This document shows, piece by piece, positions 62,201 through 64,000 of a stretch of 64,000 nt of DNA. The notes below the pieces were generated by a model. It saw only the letters and a list, made by a program, of their open reading frames with translations. It did no database searches and was not told the DNA's origin. Made by a program: the position numbers and the translations under genes. The DNA is from Prorocentrum cordatum (Eukaryota > Sar > Dinophyceae > Prorocentrales > Prorocentraceae): positions 1 through 64,000 of the forward strand of contig CAUYUJ010003649.1 of the NCBI GenBank assembly GCA_963575745.1. Reading direction: 5' to 3'. The number at the start of each line of letters is the position of its first letter. Position 1 is the stretch's first letter.

Positions 62201-63440
62201 GGCGCCTGCAGAAGCAGTTCTGAGCGATGAAGGCGCTACACGACCGCCAGGACGACGGGACAGATCGAGTAGACGTTCCACAGCGCCGCACGACAAAGAT
62301 GTGCTAGCGCTCAAGCAGCCAATGGGCGACGGGCTCGTGGATGAGAAGCAGCCGGACCAGCTGCCTGAGCCTGGGTCGCAGCCACAACAAGCGCTGTGGC
62401 CGCTGCCAGAAGGAGCTCAGCAGTCGCAGGCGCGTGCCTACAGCGCCGGGCAACCGGCCGACACGGAGGACCTCGGGGCGCTGCGGGAGGTGTTTCGGGC
62501 CTGCGATGCCAACTGCGACGGCGGCATCAACCTGCGGGAGCTCATCAAGGCCTGCCGCCAGCGTCCAGAGGTCGCCGCTCTCTTCGGCCTCCCGTCGGAG
62601 ATCCACCAGGAGGGTGCCGCCCGGCGGGCGGTGATGGAGTTCTTCCAAGCCGCCGACAGCGACGGCGACCGCAACATCACCTGGGAGGAGCTCCGCCGCT
62701 CCTGCCGCGAGCGCGGGGGCGCCGGCTCCCAGCACGCGCCTCGCCTGCGCCTCGCCGACGGGGCCGCCGAGGTATCAGGAGGGAAAGAAGCACACAGACA
62801 GAATTCATCGTCGACTCTCCTAAACATATATTTTTTAATGTGGGAAGTGGGGGGGAAAACAACAACTCGGAAGATATGGGAAAATATGGGGCATCTTTTT
62901 ATGTGCGTGTCTTTATTTTTTGTGTCCTGGGGCCCCTTCAGAGGTGGGGGCCGCCAGGGCCGCGGCGGAGGCCGCGCTCGGGCCCCCGCGTGCCGTGGCG
63001 GCCACGGGCCGCCGGGCCTCGCCGCGGGGCGGGGCGGAGGCGCCGCTGCGGCAAGGCAGCACGCGGAGGCGGAGCGCGCAGAGCTCGGGGAGCGCGCGCC
63101 CGCCAGCGCCGCCGAGGGGAGGCAGGCGGAGGAGCTCGGACGCCACAGGCTTGGCACCGCTCGGACGTGTGCATTTTTTTCTTCCGGCGGGGACCATCGA
63201 GGAGCCTCCTGGATCCTTTGGCGGAGAAGCCACGCACGAAACCAGAAACAAAAACACTGGAAATGGACGTCCGAGCGATGGCCAGCAGGCGTCGCTGCGG
63301 TGCAGCGCCGCCGGGGGAGCAGAGGGACTGCGCAGACTTCGCGGAGTGCGGCCAGCGGCGCCGCAGAGGCAGCCGCTGCGGCAGATGCAGCTGGTTCTGA
63401 AGGGGCAGACGGCATCGATTTCGATTTTGGAGACCCTTGA
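47238..63440 (+). CDS. giant mucin-like transmembrane protein with Cys domains and an EF-hand pair
   Basis: Probable surface glycoprotein. In order (residues from the ATG at 47238): hydrophobic signal-anchor 12-33; Cys-rich linker about 50-80; four related Cys domains 172-250, 283-366, 399-482 and 527-609 (pattern Y-L-P, C, ECFG, SCV, QYVC-G); Ser/Thr-rich repeats 610-4221; a SEA-like stretch about 4222-4337; a second Ser/Thr stretch; a Cys module 4473-4533 ending ACCGCGGG; a second SEA-like stretch about 4533-4683; a fifth Cys domain to about 4759; a transmembrane helix about 4786-4812; a coiled coil about 4922-4957; EF-hand loops 5090-5101 (DANCDGGINLRE) and 5140-5151 (DSDGDRNITWEE); an acidic end IDFDFGDP. 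The start is chosen because it puts the hydrophobic segment at the N-terminus. Two candidate introns (62772-62943, 63149-63288) total 312 bases, so the frame also stays open unspliced. Role inferred from architecture only. Confidence 0.8.
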   Translation: MPPALPMNMRPIPALVAGATALAALVLIVLFVLRSVRAPTDVTGEVGAFAAAHVCDHDICPGGSEWNTACAVMKDCLGCPQCSYIWHGPSAASQSAKPAAAKIEVSQGQRQPASPATDDTMAPAYTRQATVGPALSATSKTSSETAPVRETWAVPPARAATTITETTTSVAYTLLDAGLSCASAGLADVSDSTECFGAAKAALGLGGSTFGPFVGFAHSCVWKSGMLSFGDGSAGSDGVASDQYVCTGVFVSSTTTSSSSVTSTTISTQTGSTTSTRTLAPDYSLMPAGVTCDQGGLSDVADAAECFGVAKGTVGFPNVDTSVLPVSILQISCVYDTSSGFVFYSTATGAAAQSHSLFQYICPGIFTSTETSATVTTTSISTVSTTVSTGTSVTSPLDYSLLPASETCHDAGVDDVPTSEECFGSAAGVLGLSPAGGTSVPGTSLGVSCVYVPSTGTMLFSGSTGSAAVGSAGYRFVCRGIATSTVTSTTVSTASSTASTMTVTSSSSSTASSVTAVTTSTTAEKDYTLLPTGQTCYDAGMTDVTSATECSTAAASVGLGSAAFQDFSGLALAFSCVFKTDTSQVYFSTSTGSAAQSAATTQYVCIGVLTTTVISTTSTLTTTESSFTSRTSTSDTSDTTESTTTESSSNSRTTGTSSTTSRASTTETSSTTGSTTTASSSTSRTSTTESSSTTVSTTTDSSSTSWTSTTEASSITGSTTMESSTKTASSSTELSTTSRTSPTATSSATGSSTTGTSTSFRTSTTGTSSTTGSTTTKSTTRSRTSTTKSSSITMSTMTKSSITSWSSTTQTSSTTGLAVSVSSTSVSSITSRTSTTGSSSIRVSTTTQSSTTSRTSTSETSSTTGSTTTESSTTSGSSTSETSSTTASSTTTESSTTESSSTSRTSTTETSSTTGSTTTESSSSSRTSTTGTSSTTVSTTSLSSTTSWTSTTGTSSTTVSATTQSSTTSRTSTTETSSTTGSTTTGSSTTSGSSTSETSSTTASSTTTESFTTESSTTSQTSTTETSSATGSTTTASSTSSRTSTTRTSSTTVSTTSVSSTTSWTSTTGTSSTTVSTTTQSSTTSRTSTTETSSTTGSTTTGSSTTSGSSTSETSSTTASSTTTESSITDSSSTSRTSYTVTSSTTRSTTTESSSSSRTSTTGTSSTTVSTTSVSSTSSRTSTTGSSSISVSTTTQSSTTSRTSTTETSSTTGSTITESSTTSGSSTSETSSTTASSTITESSITESSTTSRTSTTETSSTTGSTTTESSSSSRTSTTGTSSTTVSTTSVSSSTSWTSTTGTSSTTVSTTTQSSTTSRTSTTETSSTTGSTTTGSSTTSGSSTSETSSTTASSTTTESSITDSSTTSRTSTTETSSTTRSTTTESSSSSRTSTTGTSSTTVSTKSVSSTTSRTSTTGSSSISVSTTTQSSTTSRSSTTETSSTTGSTTTGSSTTSGSSTSRTSSTTSSSTTTESSITESSTTSRTSTTETSSTTGSTTTASSSSSRTSTTGTSGTTVSTTSVSSSTSRTSTTGTSSTTVSTTTQSSTTSRTSTTETSSTTGSTTTGSSTTSGSSTSETSSTTASSTTTESSITESSSTSRTSTTETSSATGSTTTESSSSSRTSTTGTSSTTVSTTSVSSSTSWTSTTGTSSTTVSTTTQSSTTSRTSTTETSSTTESTTTGSSTTSGSSTSRTSSTTSSSTTTESSTTESSTTSRTSTTETSSATGSTTTESSSSSRTSTTGTSSTTVSTTSVSSTSSRTSTTGTSSTTVSTTTQSSTTSRTSTTETSSTTGSTTTGSSTTSGSSTSETSSTTASSTTTESSTTESSSTSRTSTTETSSTTGSTTTESSSSSRTSTTGTSSTTVSTTSLSSTTSWTSTTGTSSTTVSTTTQSSTTSRTSTTETSSTTGSTTTGSSTTSGSSTSETSSTTASSTTTESFTTESSTTSRTSTTETSSATGSTTTASSTSSRTSTTRTSSTTVSTTSVSSTTSWTSTTGTSSTTVSTTTQSSTTSRTSTTETSSTTGSTTTGSSTTSGSSTSETSSTTASSTTTESSTTDSSSTSRTSYTVTSSTTRSTTTESSSSSRTSTTGTSSTTVSTTSVSSTSSRTSTTGSSSISVSTTTQSSTTSRTSTTETSSTTGSTTTESSTTSGSSTSETSSTTASSTTTESSITESSTTSRTSTTETSSTTGSTTTESSSSSRTSTTGTSSTTVSTTSVSSSTSWTSTTGTSSTTVSTTTQSSTTSRTSTTETSSTTGSTTTGSSTTSGSSTSETSSTTASSTTTESSITDSSTTSRTSTTETSSTTRSTTTESSSSSRTSTTGTSSTTVSTTSVSSTTSRTSTTGTSGTTVSTTTQSSTTSRSSTTETSSTTGSTTTGSSTTSGSSTSETSSTTASSTTTESSITESSTTSRTSTTETSSTTGSTTTASSSSSRTSTTGTSGTTVSTTSVSSSTSRTSTTGTSSTTVSTTTQSSTTSRTSTTETSSTTGSTTTGSSTTSGSSTSETSSTTASSTTTESSITESSSTSRTSTTKTSSATGSTTTESSSSSRTSTTGTSSTTVSTTSVSSSTSWTSTTGTSSTTVSTTTQSSTTSRTSTTETSSTTESTTTGSSTTSGSSTSRTSSTTSSSTTTESSTTESSTTSRTSTTKTSSATGSTTTESSSSSRTSTTGTSSTTVSTTSVSSTSSRTSTSGTSSTTVSTTTQSSTTSRTSTTETSSTTGSTTTGSSTTSGSSTSETSSTTASSTTTESSTTESSSTSRTSTTETSSATGSTTTASSSSSWTSTTGTSSTTVSTTSVSSTTSRTSTTGTSSTTVSTTTQSSTTSRTSTSETSSTTGSTTTGSSTTSGSSTSETSSTTASSTTTESSITESSSTSRTSITETSSATGSTTTESSSSSRTSTTGTSSTTVSTTSVSSTTSRTSTTGSSSISVSTTTQSSTTSRSSTTETSSTTGSTTTGSSTTSGSSTSETSSTTASSTTTESSITESSTTSRTSTTETSSATGSTTTASSSSSRTSTTGTSSTTVSTTSVSSSTSRTSTTGTSSTTVSTTTQSSTTSRTSTTETSSTTGSTTTGSSTTSGSSTSETSSTTASSTTTESSITESSTTSRTSTTETSSATGSTTTESSSSSRTSTTGTSSTTVSTTSVSSSKSWTSTTGTSSTTVSTTTQSSTTSRTSTTETSSTTESTTTGSSTTSGSSTSRTSSTTASSTTTESSTTESSTTSRTSTTETSSTTGSTTTESSSSSRTSTTGTSSTTVSTTSVSSTSSRTSTTGTSSTTVSTTTRSSTTSRTSTTETSSTTGSTTTGSSTTSGSSTSETSSTTASSTTTESSTTESSSTSRTSTTETSSATGSTTTASSSSSRTSTTGTSSTTVSTTSVSSTTSRTSTTGTSSTTVSTTTQSSTTSRTSTSETSSTTGSTTTGSSTTSGSSTSETSSTTASSTTTESSITESSTTSRTSTTETSSTTGSTTTESSSSSRTSTTGTSSTTVSTTSVSSTSSRISTTGTSSTTVSTTTQSSTTSRTSTTETSSSTGSTTTGSSTTSGSSTSETSSTTASSTTTESSTTESSTTSRTSTTETSSTTGSTTTASSSSSRTSTTGTSSTTVSTTSVSSTSSRTSTTGTSSTTVSTTTQSSTTSRTSATETSSTTGSTTTGSSTTSGSSTSETSSTTGSSTTGSSTTSASSTSETSSTTASSTTTESSTTQSSTTSQTSTTETSSTTGSTTTASSSSSRTSTTGASSTTVSTTSVSSSMSWTSTTGTSSTTVSTTTQSSTTSRTSTTETSSTTGSTTTGSSTTSGSSTSETSSTTASSITTESSTTESSTTSRSSTTETSSTTGSTTTASSSSSRTSTTGTSSTTVSTTSVSSTSSRTSTTGTSSTTVSTTTQSSTTSRTSTTETSITTGSSTTGSSTTSGSSTSETSSTTASSTTTESSITESSTTSRTSTTETSSATGSTTTASSSSSRTSTTGTSSTTVSTTSVSSTSSRTSTTGTSSTIVSTTTQSSTTSRTSTTETSSTTWSLTTGSSTTSGSSTSETSSTTASSTTTESSTTQSSTTSQTSTTETSSTTGSTTTASSSSSRTSTTGTSSTTVSTTSVSSTSSRTSTTGTSSITVSTTTQSSTTSRTSATETSITTGSSTTWSSTTSGSSTSETSSATASSTTTESSTTESSTTSWTSTTGTSSATRSTTTESSTTSWTRTTETSMTTRTTTTDSITSQTTTTTPLYVVLSSLSFYSSGTEDDVTDAVTSHLRTFYGLDEDQLSVSVVPKARSVSSSWRVDFQIVTPVTSVEQVLNVTNQIVNDPSNFTISLQSNFQVQGLVMDASSLEVAAPEIRIVTATRTTVSVTWTSATVTTASTTTGSSTTASSSHSRTTETNSATVTTTTQSSATSRTSTTETTSTTGSTTSESSTTSQTRTVATSSTTASTTTESSATSRTSAADASATSLTTPTTTTATSITATTTSTATSTTTVRGALDFEECFDFAPAEGVSWLDSSGHDCSHYLDSGCPDYGRDFESHGYTALEACCGCGGGEDVKLAAVLLLLTVQGVSYDELFQDDSLLTDFKLALRKALAEIAGVSLEFVSVELSEGTFSTRLLSELAVSNHVNPHTFGRSLIVAPVDVLLTVVPPSGAATSAADIADAMSVSAVHTAIELRVSAISNIGSVMFGTLSLTGTKIVSTTGDDYIVVTTGTCSALVANADECLAAAITLGLPRADPVLNGDGVPDDPPGCYMEQEVLYFNSGGNTGSCGATDRCICLQPQAPAPQAPTPAPGVPLGAPAQTTVAGSSLLVALLASVLVVLVCGGLACGGLWLRTQRQSLPQLICHDGEEVTTRFRVQGGRLYMSVDDGNWTYVRSLEWAVSTRMAAEPVSLAADSSSIMSPKLGQIIDHAGRRATIQSHKLPELAQLCEAAGVSHTLPTSPLLRLHETLAAERRKLEEAVARSQRRIAAAEAAFEACRPRPEEHVTIGVADELTVYYSGGAEAQAPAQAPAEAVLSDEGATRPPGRRDRSSRRSTAPHDKDVLALKQPMGDGLVDEKQPDQLPEPGSQPQQALWPLPEGAQQSQARAYSAGQPADTEDLGALREVFRACDANCDGGINLRELIKACRQRPEVAALFGLPSEIHQEGAARRAVMEFFQAADSDGDRNITWEELRRSCRERGGAGSQHAPRLRLADGAAEVSGGKEAHRQNSSSTLLNIYFLMWEVGGKTTTRKIWENMGHLFMCVSLFFVSWGPFRGGGRQGRGGGRARAPACRGGHGPPGLAAGRGGGAAAARQHAEAERAELGERAPASAAEGRQAEELGRHRLGTARTCAFFSSGGDHRGASWILWRRSHARNQKQKHWKWTSERWPAGVAAVQRRRGSRGTAQTSRSAASGAAEAAAAADAAGSEGADGIDFDFGDP
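47751..49064 (+). other. four tandem Cys domains of the giant protein
   Basis: Domains at 47751-47987, 48084-48335, 48432-48683 and 48816-49064 share about 80 residues with four Cys. Each starts Y(T/S)L(L/M)PxG, has a DVxxxxEC core, an SCV(F/Y/W) strand and ends YVCxG. Ser/Thr linkers of about 30-45 residues separate them. A fifth, more diverged relative lies at 61281-61512, with PPGCYMEQEVLYFNSGGNTG, a form common in dinoflagellate predicted proteins. Confidence 0.75.
49777..59870 (+). repeat. 348-bp coding tandem repeat, 29 copies (116 residues each)
   Basis: The marker CGCAGTCGAGCACGAC (once CGCGGTCG) recurs every 348 bp from 49777 to 59587, 29 times, with a single 66-bp insertion near 58200. 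Each unit is five modules of about 22 residues (for example SSTTSRTSTTETSSTTGSTT), themselves two halves of 11. Longer blocks are duplicated: features at 50261, 50649 and 51775 recur 2,784 bp (8 units) downstream, and a feature at 55045 recurs 1,740 bp (5 units) downstream. Frame is preserved throughout. Confidence 0.92.
62772..62943 (+). other. candidate introner intron 1 (GT-AG, 172 bp)
   Basis: The exon ends GCCGAG; the intron runs from GTATCAGGAGGG to CCCCTTCAGAG; the exon resumes GTGGGG. The intron consists of a TIR-D element plus one copy of its target GAGGT, cut as GAG|GT on both sides, so splicing restores the empty site. It is phase 0 after codon 5178. The AT-rich interior contrasts with the exons. 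Confidence 0.65.
62774..62940 (+). mobile_element. TIR-D element, copy 4, in the giant gene; TSD GAGGT
   Basis: Starts ATCAGGAGGGAAAG, shares ACACAGACAGAATTCATCG, GTGGGAAGTGGGGGGGAA and TGTGTCCTGGGGCCCCTTCA with copies at 22686 and 38007. GAGGT flanks it (62769-62773 and 62941-62945). Confidence 0.82.
63149..63288 (+). other. candidate introner intron 2 (GC-AG, 140 bp)
   Basis: The exon ends GCCACAG; the intron runs from GCTTGGCACC to GGCCAGCAG; the exon resumes GCGTCGC. The TSD CAGGC is cut CAG|GC at both ends, so splicing restores the empty site exactly. A GC 5' splice site is known in dinoflagellates. Confidence 0.65.
63151..63285 (+). mobile_element. TIR-C element, copy 3, in the giant gene (135 bp); TSD CAGGC
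   Basis: TTGGCACCGCTCGGACGTGT at the left and ACGTCCGAGCGATGGCCAG at the right are inverted; CAGGC flanks it exactly (63146-63150 and 63286-63290). The interior matches copies at 6731 and 14005. Confidence 0.85.
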
Positions 63441-63687
63441 CTGTCGAGGCTAGTGGCACGCCCTTCCTCTCTCTCCATCCCCTTCTCGGCTGGACAGTCC
63501 CAGTGCTTTGTGTGTGTGTGTGTGTCTTTACCCTTCTCCCCGTGTGGGTACTTTGTCTCAGGCGTGGCCGTACGCCAGCACTCGATTTATTCAATCGCTT
63601 CGCTCATTCCGCCGGCCCATATTGCATCATTGTCGCTATATGTTGGTATGCCCATGTCAGGCGAGAAGGAGGGGAGGGGACTCGATA
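63441..63687. other. downstream region of the giant gene
   Basis: Short TG run at 63508-63525; no polyadenylation signal can be supported and no further gene is seen. Confidence 0.4.
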
Positions 63688-63775
63688 AGGGGAGGAGGAG
63701 GATGAGGAGGAGGACAAGGAGGCGGAGGAGGAGGAGGAGGTGGAGAAGGAGGGGGAGGAGGTGGAAGAGGAGGCC
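63688..63775. repeat. GGA microsatellite
   Basis: (GGA)n with AAG and GTG interruptions. Confidence 0.9.
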
Positions 63776-64000
63776 TCTCGCGGGTTTCTGGGGTCACTGT
63801 GGGGACCAAACTGGGTCGCGTACAAGATGCCTCTTTGGAAGGCTTCTTGGGATCTCTTGGGAGGCCTAGGCCCTCTTGGGGGGTTTGTGCGCACAGTGAT
63901 GAATTCCCGATTTCCGCAGGCGTTCGCCAAAGGTGCGTACTGAGTGCAAGGCTGTTCACGTCCGCCATGGAGTGGGCAACACCTGATCCGGCGCTGCGGC
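63776..64000. other. no gene seen; short CTTGGGAGGCC motif
   Basis: 63835-63890 belongs to the TCTTGGGGGCC motif class found at 10549 and 12740. The window ends in unique sequence. Confidence 0.45.

Noticed and set aside
1-64000. Spliced-leader RNA gene or relict spliced leader
   Set aside because: Looked for the conserved dinoflagellate CCATTTTGGCTCAAG core on both strands by eye; not found. A pattern search would be decisive.

Overview
This window reads as nuclear DNA of a dinoflagellate. The base composition is GC-rich, and most of the window is micro- and minisatellite DNA and short inverted-repeat elements. Recognisable genes are few: remnants of a reverse transcriptase / tyrosine recombinase retroelement, and one huge Ser/Thr-rich membrane protein with Cys modules of the kind common in dinoflagellate predicted proteomes. 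Candidate introns in that gene are GT-AG and GC-AG, which fits dinoflagellate splicing. The genus cannot be settled from sequence alone; a Prorocentrum-like or Symbiodiniaceae-like genome would fit. No tRNA, rRNA, spliced-leader RNA or CRISPR array was found.

Layout. 0-28 kb holds almost no coding signal. It is a mosaic of satellites (TTTAGC, GTAGAT, GGA/TCC, ACG, an 18-bp, a 24-bp, a 90-bp and a 102-bp minisatellite, and long ATGT and TAGCCCTA arrays) with many short non-autonomous elements that have terminal inverted repeats (TIRs). A possible broken coding fragment lies on the minus strand at 12.9-13.8 kb. 28.4-31.8 kb carries two minus-strand pseudogenes: a single-span membrane protein, and a reverse transcriptase - RNase H - tyrosine recombinase retroelement (DIRS-like order) broken by stops and frameshifts, with an in-frame poly-Met expansion. 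32-39 kb is again short elements, including one element nested inside another. 39-43.5 kb holds decayed minus-strand coding blocks of unknown identity. 43.5-46.8 kb is satellite DNA.

47.2-63.4 kb is the one convincing gene. It is a plus-strand gene of about 5,300 codons for a giant mucin-like transmembrane protein: an N-terminal hydrophobic segment, four related Cys domains, about 3,600 residues of Ser/Thr-rich repeats (a 116-residue unit present 29 times, itself five modules of about 22 residues), two SEA-like stretches, a Cys-rich module, a fifth Cys domain, a transmembrane helix, a short coiled coil and a pair of EF-hands. The arrangement suggests a heavily glycosylated surface protein with a cytosolic calcium-binding tail.

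The most interesting signal is at the 3' end of that gene. Two TIR elements from different dispersed families lie in the coding region, and each is bounded by a 5-bp target-site duplication (TSD) of the form NAG|GY. The duplicated target supplies both splice sites, so removal would restore the pre-insertion sequence exactly. They are strong candidates for introners (transposon-derived introns). Related copies sit elsewhere in the window, several with perfect TSDs, so element ends and target sites can be read directly here.
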